From the NCBI RefSeq assembly GCF_001514305.1, contig NZ_KQ949113.1, forward strand, positions 34,766 through 98,765: a stretch of 64,000 nt of DNA, in the 5' to 3' direction. The notes beneath the pieces were generated by a model. That model had not been told where the DNA came from. It was given only the letters and a program-made list of their open reading frames with translations, and searched no databases. This DNA is from Streptomyces dysideae (GTDB taxonomy: Bacteria > Actinomycetota > Actinomycetes > Streptomycetales > Streptomycetaceae). Each line of letters starts with the position of its first letter. The first letter of the stretch is position 1. Shown here piece after piece: positions 35,564-43,215 of the stretch. Position numbers and translations under genes: made by a program.

Positions 35564-35743
35564 TCATCCGATCGACGAAGAGAATGTGACGCCGTCGGCC
35601 CTGCGGTTCTGCGTGGCGGAAAGGGCGCGGCGCCTTCCTCGGGCGTACTTCGGTTCGCACGGAGCGTCGAGTCGCGTCGTGGCCGTGTGGGGGGCGTCGG
35701 CGACAGCAGTCGACGGTGACGCGGTTCTTGCTGAATTGATCAC
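35564..35743 (-). CDS. fxsA: Candidate FxSxx-COOH precursor peptide (FxsA-like)
   Basis: A 59-residue peptide from the GTG at 35743, with AGGGGAC ideally placed upstream. It starts VINSARTASPSTAVADAPHT and ends RADGVTFSSSIG. The Phe-x-Ser core is present, but one Gly follows where the canonical family ends FxSxx, so the motif is shifted by one residue. Position directly before fxsB, strand and size are as expected for the precursor. The middle is Arg-rich, unlike the more acidic leaders I associate with the family. It may instead be a degenerate or non-canonical precursor. Confidence 0.6.
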   Translation of the reverse strand: MINSARTASPSTAVADAPHTATTRLDAPCEPKYARGRRRALSATQNRRADGVTFSSSIG

Positions 35744-35766
35744 GGTGTCCCCTGGTCGGGAAGGTG

Positions 35767-35788
35767 GAGGTGCACAGCAGAGGTGCAC
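35767..35788. repeat. Nine-base direct repeat in the fxs leader
   Basis: GAGGTGCAC occurs at 35767-35775 and 35780-35788, a 13-bp period, about 24 bp upstream of the fxsA start. The position suits a regulator site. The 155-bp leader (35744-35898) also has TAACAT on the minus strand as a possible -10, without a convincing -35. Confidence 0.45.
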
Positions 35789-35898
35789 TACAAGACGGAC
35801 TCTGCACCGCGCGGGCGCGAGCCTGGCAGCATGTTAGTCACAAGGTGACGTCGGTCACGATACCCGCCGTACGCGGCGCGCGCCGGTCGAGGGGTGCA

Positions 35899-36354
35899 TC
35901 AGGCGTAGAACCGCGAGAGGCTCTGCAGCACCGCCGCCGGCTTGCTGCCGCCCTCGATCTCGATCGTGCCGTCCACGGCGATCTGCACCCCGCCCGGCAC
36001 CTCCTCGACCTCCGCCAGCCGGCCGACCAGCCGGATGCGGGAGCCGGCCTTCACCGGCGCCGGGAAACGCACCTTGTTCAGGCCGTAGTTGACCTTCGTG
36101 GTGACGCCCTGCACGTCCAACAGCTCGGTGAACAGGGGGATGAACAGGGAGAGGGTGAGGTATCCGTGCGCGATGGGGGCGCCGAAGGGGCCCGCCGCGG
36201 CCTTCTCCGGGTCCACGTGGATCCACTGGTGGTCACCCGTGGCGTCGGCGAACGTGTTGATGCGCTCCTGCGTGACCTCGATCCACTCGCTCGTGCCCAG
36301 GTCGCTGCCGGCGAGCTTCTTCAGTTCCTCGATGCCGTTGACGGTGATGCTCAT
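35899..36354 (-). CDS. MaoC-family (R)-specific enoyl-CoA hydratase
   Basis: A 151-residue hot-dog-fold hydratase that adds water to trans-2-enoyl-CoA. The signature is INTFADATGDHQWIHVDPEK (catalytic Asp and His) followed by GPFGAPIAHGYLTLSLFIP. ATG 36354 is the natural start. It lies 14 bp after the acyl-CoA ligase gene and ends the SDR-amidohydrolase-ligase-MaoC operon, so it probably acts on the CoA thioester made by the ligase. Confidence 0.93.
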   Translation of the reverse strand: MSITVNGIEELKKLAGSDLGTSEWIEVTQERINTFADATGDHQWIHVDPEKAAAGPFGAPIAHGYLTLSLFIPLFTELLDVQGVTTKVNYGLNKVRFPAPVKAGSRIRLVGRLAEVEEVPGGVQIAVDGTIEIEGGSKPAAVLQSLSRFYA

Positions 36355-36368
36355 GAGTAACCTGTTCC

Positions 36369-37877
36369 TTAAGAGAGTTGGTGGTTGCCGAAGCGCTTGC
36401 GCACCCGGGTCTTGAGGAGCTTTCCGGAGGCGGTGCGCGGGAGTTCCTCCGCCAGCACCACCGACTTGGGGATCTTGTACTTGGCGAGCTGCCCGGAAAG
36501 GGTGGCCAGCACCTCGTCGGGATCCAGCGAACAACCCGCGCGCGGCACGACGACCGCCCTCGGGACCTCGCCCCACTTCTCGTCCGGCACTCCGATGACC
36601 GCGCACTCGACGATGTCGGGGTGGGTGAGGAGCAGGTCCTCGATCTCGGCGGGATAGATGTTCTCGCCACCGGAGATGATCATGTCCTTGATGCGGTCGA
36701 CGATGGTGACATAGCCGTCCTCGTCGACGCGGGCCGCGTCACCGGTGCGGAACCAGCCGTCGGCGAAGGCCGCCGCCGTCTCCTCCGGCAGCCCCCAGTA
36801 CCCCGGCATGACGCTCGGCCCGCGCACCTGGACCTCGCCGGTCTCCCCCGGCTCGACGGGCCGGAGGTCGGGGGTGACGACCCGCACGTCGGCGAAGAAG
36901 TGCGGGACGCCGGCCGAGCCCGCCTTGCTGACGGAGTGCTCCCCGTCGAGGAAGAGCACGCCGAGCGCCTCGGTCATGCCGTAGCCCTGCAGGAAGGTCA
37001 GACCACGGTCCTGGTACGCCTCGATGAGCGGGGTCGGCACCGGGGCGCCGCCGCAGCTCAGCATGCGCAGCGAGGAGAGGTCCGCCTCGGGCCAGCGCGG
37101 ATGGCGGGTGATCTGGTCGAACATCGCCGGGACGCCGAACATGTAGGTGATCCGGTGCCGTTCGACCAGGTCGAGCGTGTCGCCGGGGTCGAAGGCCTCG
37201 ACCAGGACGCAGGTGCCGCCCTTGAGGATCACGGGCAGGGTGAGCACCGTCAGCCCGGCGATGTGGAACAACGGCGCCGAGACCAGGGCCCGTTCGTCGG
37301 CCGTGAGGTCCTTGTCGATGAGGAAGTTGACGGCGTTCCAGGTGGCGTTGGCGTGCGTGAGCATCGCCCCCTTGGGGCGGCCCGTCGTCCCCGACGTGTA
37401 GAGGATGAGGCAGGTGTCGTCGGCGCCGACCGGCTCGTCGATACGGTCGTTCGCGGCCTCCGCGACCGCCGCCTCGTACTCGGGGCCCACCTCGATGTAC
37501 GCCCGCACGTCCGTGCTGCCCGGCAGTCCCGCCACCAGCCCTGCGTGCGAGGGGCCGTAGACGAGGACCTTGGCGCCGGAGTCGGACAGCTGGTAGCCGA
37601 TCTCCGGTCCGGCCAGGCGGATGTTGAGCGGTACGAAGACCGCGCCGAGCGTGCCGGCCGCGAACAGCGTCTCCAGGAAGGAGGGGTGGTTCGGGCCGAG
37701 GTAGGCGATCCGGTCGCCGCGGCGGACGCCCCGGGCGCGCAGGGCGTGGGCCAGGCGGGTGGTGCGGTCGTGCAGTTCCGCGTAGGTGATCGTCGTGTCG
37801 CCGTGGATCAGGGCGGCGCGGTGGGGTGTCTTGCGGGCCCGGCGTGCGGGCCACGACCCCAGTCCCTCGTTGCGCAT
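36369..37877 (-). CDS. Acyl-CoA synthetase / AMP-dependent ligase
   Basis: A 502-residue adenylate-forming enzyme that activates a carboxylic acid with ATP and ligates it to CoA. Motifs in order: LILYTSGTTGRPKGAMLTH (P-loop, about 158), QGYGMTEALG, GWFRTGDAARVDEDGY, and ELPRTASGKLLKTRVRKRF with the C-terminal catalytic lysine. ATG 37877 has AAGGGG seven bases upstream. Neighbouring genes (amidohydrolase, SDR, MaoC) suggest degradation of an aromatic or branched acid. The exact acid cannot be read from sequence. Confidence 0.94.
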   Translation of the reverse strand: MRNEGLGSWPARRARKTPHRAALIHGDTTITYAELHDRTTRLAHALRARGVRRGDRIAYLGPNHPSFLETLFAAGTLGAVFVPLNIRLAGPEIGYQLSDSGAKVLVYGPSHAGLVAGLPGSTDVRAYIEVGPEYEAAVAEAANDRIDEPVGADDTCLILYTSGTTGRPKGAMLTHANATWNAVNFLIDKDLTADERALVSAPLFHIAGLTVLTLPVILKGGTCVLVEAFDPGDTLDLVERHRITYMFGVPAMFDQITRHPRWPEADLSSLRMLSCGGAPVPTPLIEAYQDRGLTFLQGYGMTEALGVLFLDGEHSVSKAGSAGVPHFFADVRVVTPDLRPVEPGETGEVQVRGPSVMPGYWGLPEETAAAFADGWFRTGDAARVDEDGYVTIVDRIKDMIISGGENIYPAEIEDLLLTHPDIVECAVIGVPDEKWGEVPRAVVVPRAGCSLDPDEVLATLSGQLAKYKIPKSVVLAEELPRTASGKLLKTRVRKRFGNHQLS

Positions 37878-37888
37878 GGTCACACCCC

Positions 37889-38764
37889 TTACGGTTTGGC
37901 CAGCCCGAGCAGGCGGGCGGCGTTCTCCTTGAGGATCTTCGGTCTGACCTCGTCCTTGATCGGCAGCTTCGCGAAGTCGGCGAGCCAGCGGTCCGGGGTG
38001 AGGACGGGGAAGTCCGAGCCGAAGAGGACCTTGTCCTTGAGCAGCGTGTTGGCGTACTGCACCAGCTGCGGCGGGAAGTACTTCGGCGACCAGCCGGACA
38101 GGTCGATGTGCACGCCCGGCTTGTGCGTGGCGACGGCGAGGGCCTCGTCCTGCCAGGGGAAGGACGGATGCGCCAGGATGATCTTCAGGTGCGGGAAGTC
38201 GGCCGAGACGTCGTCGATGTGCAGTGGGTTCGAGTACTTGAGGCGGATGCCGCCCCCGCCGGGCACGCCGGCGCCGATGCCGGTCTGGCCCGTGTGGAAG
38301 AGGGCGATGGTGCCCGTCTCCTCGATCACCTCGTAGAGGTCGTACGCCACCGAGCGGTCGTTGGGGAAGAAGCCCTGGATGCTGGGGTGGAACTTGAAGC
38401 CCTTCACCCCGTACTCCTCGACCAGCCGGCGGGCCTGCTTGACGCCGGCCTTGCCGCGGAAGGGGTCGATGGACGCGAAGGGGATCAGCACGTCCGGGTT
38501 GGCGGCGGCCGCCTCGGCGACCTCCTCGTTCGGGACCGGCGCGGTGCCGGTCGCCGACTCGGCGTCCACCGTGAAGATCACCGCGGCCATCTTGCGCTCG
38601 CGGTAGTAGTCGGCCGTCTCCTGAAGGGTCGGCTTCCGCTTGCCCTCGACCTTGAAATAGGCGGAGGACGCGTCGTGCAGATCGTCGTCCAGGGAGGAGT
38701 TGCCCTTGGCGGACACCTCCGCATGGGTGTGGACGTCGATCGCGACGAGTTCTTCGAGGTCCAT
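37889..38764 (-). CDS. Amidohydrolase-family (ACMSD-like) protein
   Basis: A 291-residue TIM-barrel protein of the amidohydrolase_2 family, which includes decarboxylases such as ACMSD and gamma-resorcylate decarboxylase. It shows AIDVHTHAEVS (HxH), VKGFKFHPSIQGFFPNDRS, IALFHTGQTG, LAHPSFPWQDEAL and LFGSDFPVLTPDRWLADF (Asp). ATG 38764 overlaps the SDR stop as TGATG. With an SDR, a CoA ligase and MaoC, it most likely decarboxylates or hydrolyses a ring-cleavage or aromatic acid. Confidence 0.9.
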   Translation of the reverse strand: MDLEELVAIDVHTHAEVSAKGNSSLDDDLHDASSAYFKVEGKRKPTLQETADYYRERKMAAVIFTVDAESATGTAPVPNEEVAEAAAANPDVLIPFASIDPFRGKAGVKQARRLVEEYGVKGFKFHPSIQGFFPNDRSVAYDLYEVIEETGTIALFHTGQTGIGAGVPGGGGIRLKYSNPLHIDDVSADFPHLKIILAHPSFPWQDEALAVATHKPGVHIDLSGWSPKYFPPQLVQYANTLLKDKVLFGSDFPVLTPDRWLADFAKLPIKDEVRPKILKENAARLLGLAKP

Positions 38765-39681
38765 CACGCCTCCGGGAACCTGGGCGCGGGCACGCCCACC
38801 GTCTGCGGCTCGGCGCCGACCGAGGTGTGCCAGGCGGTGGCCAGGGTGTCGGGGGTCCAGCCGCCGTCGGCGTAGGCCGCGCTGATCTCCTGCGGATGCG
38901 ACCAGAGTGCCACCTTGTCGCCGCCGATGCCGATGGCCTGGCCGGTGATGCCGCGGGCGGCCTCGGAGGCGAGGAAGGGGACGAGGGCGGCGCAGTCCTC
39001 GGGAGTGCCGAAGCCCTCGCCCTTGCGCAGGAAGTCCGGGAGCGGCTCGCCGTTCTTCATGGCCTCGATGTACGGGGCGAAGACGGGGATGGTCTCGGTC
39101 ATCGCGGTCGCGGCGACCGGCACGATCGCGTTCACGTTGATGTTCGCCCGGCCCAGCTCCATCGACCAGGTGCGGGCCATGGCGGCGATACCGGCCTTGG
39201 CGGCGGAGTAGTTCGTCTGGCCGAAGTTGCCGCGCTGGCCGGCCGGGGAGCCGACCAGGATCAGCGAGCCGCCCTCGCCCTGCTCGCGCATCCGTACGGC
39301 GGCGGCGCGGGCGCAGGTGAAGGTGCCCTTGAGGTGGGTGGCGATCACCGCGTCGAAGTCCTCGTCGGTCATCTTCCACAGCACCTTGTCGCGCAGGATG
39401 CCCGCGTTGGTGACCAGGATGTCGAGCCGCCCGAACTCCTCGACCGCACGGCTGACGAGCCGGTCCGCAGCCTCGGACGTGCCGACCGGGACGACTTCGG
39501 CGACGGCGGTGCCGCCCGCCTCGGTGATCGACTTGACGGCCTGCTCGGCGACGGCCTCGTCGACGTCGTTGACCACCACGGAGGCGCCGTGGGCGGCCAG
39601 GGCGTGCGCGTAGGCGAGGCCGAGGCCCCGGCCACTGCCGGTGACGACGGCGGCCTTGCCGGTGAGATCGATGCTGGGCAC
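38764..39681 (-). CDS. SDR-family oxidoreductase (hydroxyacyl-CoA dehydrogenase-like)
   Basis: A 305-residue classical short-chain dehydrogenase. It shows TGSGRGLGLAYAHALAAHGA (NAD(P) binding), DILVTNAGILRD, SPAGQRGNFGQTNYSAAKAG (Ser, Tyr, Lys catalytic set) and a long C-terminal tail as in MFE-2/FabG-like acyl-CoA dehydrogenases. GTG 39681 begins the operon, which is divergent from a MarR gene and has a promoter overlapping two direct repeats. It probably oxidises a 3-hydroxyacyl-CoA or alcohol intermediate. Confidence 0.93.
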   Translation of the reverse strand: MPSIDLTGKAAVVTGSGRGLGLAYAHALAAHGASVVVNDVDEAVAEQAVKSITEAGGTAVAEVVPVGTSEAADRLVSRAVEEFGRLDILVTNAGILRDKVLWKMTDEDFDAVIATHLKGTFTCARAAAVRMREQGEGGSLILVGSPAGQRGNFGQTNYSAAKAGIAAMARTWSMELGRANINVNAIVPVAATAMTETIPVFAPYIEAMKNGEPLPDFLRKGEGFGTPEDCAALVPFLASEAARGITGQAIGIGGDKVALWSHPQEISAAYADGGWTPDTLATAWHTSVGAEPQTVGVPAPRFPEA

Positions 39682-39750
39682 GGGCGGGTCCCTTCACAAA
39701 GCGGTACGGGTGCACCCCGGTGACACGGGGGCGATGCGGCTACGTGATCG

Positions 39751-39788
39751 AAGCTAAGAGCAATAATTGTTGTCGTCAATAGTTGTTG
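39751..39788 (-). promoter_or_regulatory. Promoter of the SDR operon overlapping a putative MarR operator
   Basis: On the minus strand, TTGACG (39779-39774), a 17-bp spacer and TAGCTT (39756-39751) form a good housekeeping promoter. It overlaps two 12-bp near-identical direct repeats on the plus strand, CAATAATTGTTG (39761-39772) and CAATAGTTGTTG (39777-39788), each partly palindromic. Their AT-richness in this GC-rich genome and the 16-bp spacing suggest MarR dimers binding here. Confidence 0.7.
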
Positions 39789-39918
39789 CCATCCTCAACG
39801 TAGGTCATGCTGGAATCGGCACTGAACACCGCCCCGGTCCGGGGCCTCGACCAGGGAGCCCGCCATCACCCGCCAGCAGCACGCCGCCAATCCCCCGATC
39901 GACGCTCAGGAGCCATGG

Positions 39919-40344
39919 ATGCGCGGGCTGCACGCGGACACCGGCTATCTCCTGTACCGGCTGGGCCTGCGCTCCGGTCAGCTGTTCAACGCCTTCCTCC
40001 AGAAGGAGGGCCTGCGGCTGCGCCACTACGCACTGCTGCGCTTCCTCGCCACCTCCGAGGGCGCCCTCCAGCGCGAGCTGAGCACCCGGCTCGGCTACGA
40101 CCCGAGCGCGATCGTCGGCCTGGTCGACGACCTGGAGAAGCTGGGCTTCGCGGAGCGCCGGCCCGCCCCCGACGACCGGCGCAGCCGCATCGTCGTACTG
40201 ACCGGCGACGGCCGCGCCTTCCTGCGCGACACCGACGAGGCCGGCCTGCGCGCGACGAACGAACTGCTGGACCCGCTGGACCCGGCCGAACGCGAGACCC
40301 TGCACGTGCTGCTCCGGCGGATCGCGGAGGACGGTCTCAGCTGA
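39919..40344 (+). CDS. MarR-family transcriptional regulator
   Basis: A 141-residue winged-helix regulator: LRLRHYALLRFLATSEGALQ, RELSTRLGYDPSAIVGLVDD, LEKLGFAERRPAPDDRRSR, the MarR beta-wing, and a dimerising C-terminus. ATG 39919 is the first standard start, but AGGGAG at 39853 lies six bases before an in-frame ATC at 39865 that would add 18 residues, so a non-standard or mutated start is possible. It likely controls the divergent SDR operon and perhaps the MHS transporter gene downstream. Confidence 0.9.
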   Translation: MRGLHADTGYLLYRLGLRSGQLFNAFLQKEGLRLRHYALLRFLATSEGALQRELSTRLGYDPSAIVGLVDDLEKLGFAERRPAPDDRRSRIVVLTGDGRAFLRDTDEAGLRATNELLDPLDPAERETLHVLLRRIAEDGLS

Positions 40345-40358
40345 TGTTGTGCAAGTTA

Positions 40359-40387
40359 TTGACGGTCGCATGATAGGTGCCTAACTT
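40359..40387 (+). promoter_or_regulatory. Promoter of the MHS transporter gene
   Basis: TTGACG at 40359, 17 bp, TAACTT at 40382. It closely matches the divergent SDR promoter (TTGACG-17-TAGCTT), and both share TATTGACG, suggesting joint MarR control. The predicted leader to GTG 40447 is about 50 bases. Confidence 0.65.
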
Positions 40388-40446
40388 CTCCGAGGCGTCG
40401 GCGCGTCCCCCGCCGGTGACACCCCCACGGCACCAGGGAGCTCATC

Positions 40447-41842
40447 GTGCAGCCATCCCCTACGTCCGCCCGCCAACCGTCCCCCGACACACGGCAGTTA
40501 CGCCGTGTCGCCCTGTCCGGACTGCTCGGCACCGCCGTCGAGTTCTACGGCTTCCTCGTGTACGGCACGGTCGCCGCGCTCGTCTTCGGCGACCTGTTCT
40601 TCCCCAGGGCCGACCCCGCGGTCGGCACGATCGCCGCCTTCGGCACCTTCGCCGCCGGTTATCTCGCCCGCCCGCTCGGCGGCATCGTCTTCGGCCACTT
40701 CGGCGACCGGATCGGCCGTAAGTCGATGATGCTGCTGGCCATGGCGCTGATGGGCTGCGGCAGCTTCCTCATCGGCGTCCTGCCCACCTACGACGCGATC
40801 GGCGTGTGGGCGCCCGTCCTGCTCGTCACCCTGCGGGTCGTGCAGGGCCTCGCGATCGGCGGCGAGTCAGGCGGCGCGACCCTGATGGTCGTCGAGCACG
40901 CCGAGCGCACCCAGGGCGCCCGGCGCGGCCTGTGGTCCAGTTTCACCCAGCTCGGTGCCCCGCTCGGCTCGGTGATGTCCGCCGGGATGGTCACCCTGGT
41001 CGCCGCGCTGCCCGACGACGAGTTCCGCGCCTGGGGCGATGGGGGTCCCCCCGCTCGAGCGAAGCCGAGAGTGGGGGAGGGTGCCGTTCCTGCTGAGCAT
41101 CGTGCTGCTGGGCGTCGGCCTGTTCGTGCGGCTGAAGGTCGCCGAGAGCCCGCTGTTCGCCCAGGTGAAGCGGGAGCGGCTGGACAGGCCGCCGGTCATG
41201 GAGGTGCTGCGCCGGCCGAAGCCCGTGCTGCACGCCGCCTGTGTCGGCATCGGCGCGTTCACCGCCCAGTCGCTGCTGACCGGATTCATGATTTCGTATG
41301 CGGTCGACCACGGGTACACCCGGCCGCAGGTGCTCACCGCCGTGACCGTCGCCTCCTGTGTGGCGCTCCTGGTCCTGCCCACCGCGTCCGCGCTGTCCGA
41401 CCGGGTCGGCCGCCGCCCGGTGGTCCTGGCCGGCGCGCTCACCTCGGCCGCGCTCGCCTTCCCCGTGCTCGCCCTGGTCGACTCCGGCTCCCCCGGCCTG
41501 CTGATCCTCGCCCTGGTCCTCGGCCACGGCATCGCCCAGTCCACGATGTACGGCCCACTGGGCGCCCTGTTCAGCGAGATGTTCGGCAACCGGGTCCGCT
41601 ACACCGGCGCCTCCCTCGGCCACCAGGCGGCCACCCTGCTCGGCGCCGGGTTCTCGCCGCTCATCGCCAGCAGCCTCCTCGCCTCCAACGGCGGCGGCAG
41701 CACCCCCGTCTCGCTGCTGCTGTGCGGCGGCGCGGCGATCACCGCGGTCACCGTGTGGCGACTACGCGAGACCCACACCGACACACTCGACTCCGCCACG
41801 TCCCGCACCACCACCCCCACACCGGAAGGCACACTCCGTTGA
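40447..41842 (+). pseudogene. MHS-type MFS transporter interrupted by a short repeat
   Basis: Residues 1-196 are a normal metabolite:H+ symporter N-half: SGLLGTAVEFYGFLVYGTVA, then GHFGDRIGRKSMMLL and GGESGGATLMVVEHA. At WG (41032-41037) a 37-bp net insertion shifts the frame. The second half, RVPFLLSIVLLGVGLFVRLK through to the end, continues in the +1 frame from 41081 to TGA 41842. The intact paralogue at 61.5 kb reads WGWRIPF at this point, confirming the break. Codon 18 is TTA (40498-40500). As it stands, two half proteins would be made at most. Confidence 0.87.
41039..41080. repeat. Short palindromic repeat inserted in the transporter gene
   Basis: The segment GGGGGTCCCCCC, then GCTCGAGCGAAGCCGAGAG and TGGGGGAGG, contains a GGGGG/CCCCC hairpin and the palindrome GCTCGAGC. 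I recognise it as one of the small non-autonomous repeats scattered through Streptomyces genomes. It is inserted at the WG-RVPF position of the transporter. Confidence 0.75.
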
Positions 41843-43215
41843 GAACCCACTTCCGCGTCGCCCTACTGACCGCCACCCTGTGCGCGGCGACCGCCCTGCC
41901 CGCGCAGGCACAGGCCGCCACCGACAGCCACCTGGAAGGCCAACTCCCCTCCGGTGCCACGTACTTGATGGACATACCCGCCGACTGGAACGGCACCGTC
42001 CTGCTCTACAGCCACGGCTACAGCCCGGCCGGCCTCCCCAACCCCGCCCAGAACGCGCCCGGTTCGGCCAACCGCGACAAGCTCCTCGCCGAGGGCTACG
42101 CGCTCATCGGCTCCTCGTACGCCACCAGCGGCTGGGCGGTGACGGAGGCGGTGCCCGACCAGCTCGCCACGCTGGACCTGTTCACCGAGAAGTTCGGCAC
42201 GGCCCGGCGGACGCTCGCCTGGGGCACCTCGTACGGCGGCTTCGTCACGACCACGCTCGCCGAGCGGCACGCGGACCGGTTCGACGGGTCACTGTCGATG
42301 TGCGGGCTGGTACAGGGCGGCGTCGCCAACTGGAACAGCACACTGGATCCCGTGTACGCGCTGAAGACACTCCTCGCACCCGACGCGGACATCCCGCTCA
42401 CCGGGTTCGCCGACCAGGCGGAAGCGGTCGGCGCGGCCGACGCGCTCGCCACGAAGGTGACCGCCGCCCAGCAGACTCCCGGAGGCCGCGCCCGCATCGC
42501 CCTGGCCGCCGCCCTGCACAACATCCCCGGCTACAACGACCCCGCGCAGACCGAGCCGGGCCCCACCGACTGGCAGGCCCAGCAGGCCAACCAGTACCCG
42601 GCCGTCATGGGGCTCCTGCGGCTGCCCGCCTTCAGCTGGCGGCAGGAGGCGGAAGCCCGGGCCGGCGGCAGCATGTCATGGAACACCGGCGTCGACTACA
42701 CCGCGATGCTCGGCCGCTCCCCGCTGTACAAGGAGGTCGGCGAGCTCTACAAGGAGGCGGGACTGTCCCTGCGCGCCGACCTCACGGCCCTGAACCACGC
42801 ACCCCGTGTATCCGCCGACGCCACGGCCGTACGCTGGATGCGCGACACCAGTGCCTTCACCGGCCGCCTCACCGACCCCCAGCTGAACATCCACACGACC
42901 GGCGACGCGCTGATCCCGGTACAGGCCGAGAGCGCCTACCGGCGGGCCGCCGGCGCGGCGGGCTCGGGAGCGCTGCTGAGCCAGGCCTACGTCGACGCCC
43001 CCGGCCACTGCACCTTCACCACCGGCGAGACGCTGGGCGCCCTGCGCACCCTGGAACACCGGCTCGACACGGGCCGCTGGGACACCTCGCCCGCCACCCT
43101 CAACTCCCGTGCCCAGCAGGAGGATCCGACGACCGAGGCCCGCTACGTCCGCTACCGCCCGACCGCCTACCCCCGCCCCTACGACCGCGCCCACCCGGGA
43201 GACGCCCGGCCATGA
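41839..43215 (+). CDS. Secreted alpha/beta hydrolase, TTG start
   Basis: A 458-residue exported hydrolase. The only sensible start is TTG 41839, whose TTGA overlaps the transporter stop and has GGAAGG nine bases upstream. A Sec-type signal (THFRVALLTATLCAATALPA) ends at AQA-A. The fold shows VLLYSHGYSPAG, the nucleophile elbow LAWGTSYGGFVTTTLAE, LNIHTTGDALIPVQ (Asp) and DAPGHCTFT (His), as in tannase/feruloyl-esterase-like or prolyl-peptidase-like proteins. Coupling to the transporter suggests it releases an acid outside the cell that the transporter once imported. Confidence 0.87.
   Translation: MRTHFRVALLTATLCAATALPAQAQAATDSHLEGQLPSGATYLMDIPADWNGTVLLYSHGYSPAGLPNPAQNAPGSANRDKLLAEGYALIGSSYATSGWAVTEAVPDQLATLDLFTEKFGTARRTLAWGTSYGGFVTTTLAERHADRFDGSLSMCGLVQGGVANWNSTLDPVYALKTLLAPDADIPLTGFADQAEAVGAADALATKVTAAQQTPGGRARIALAAALHNIPGYNDPAQTEPGPTDWQAQQANQYPAVMGLLRLPAFSWRQEAEARAGGSMSWNTGVDYTAMLGRSPLYKEVGELYKEAGLSLRADLTALNHAPRVSADATAVRWMRDTSAFTGRLTDPQLNIHTTGDALIPVQAESAYRRAAGAAGSGALLSQAYVDAPGHCTFTTGETLGALRTLEHRLDTGRWDTSPATLNSRAQQEDPTTEARYVRYRPTAYPRPYDRAHPGDARP

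Noticed and set aside
27187..35743. Calling the fxs operon a proven antiphage system
   Set aside because: TIR and NB-ARC modules occur in defence systems but also in other signalling. No integrase, phage gene or known defence neighbour is in the window.
41839..43215. Treating the secreted hydrolase as a fusion with the transporter
   Set aside because: Its frame is continuous with the first half of the broken transporter only because of the frameshift; a TTG start with a ribosome-binding site and a signal peptide mark a separate gene.
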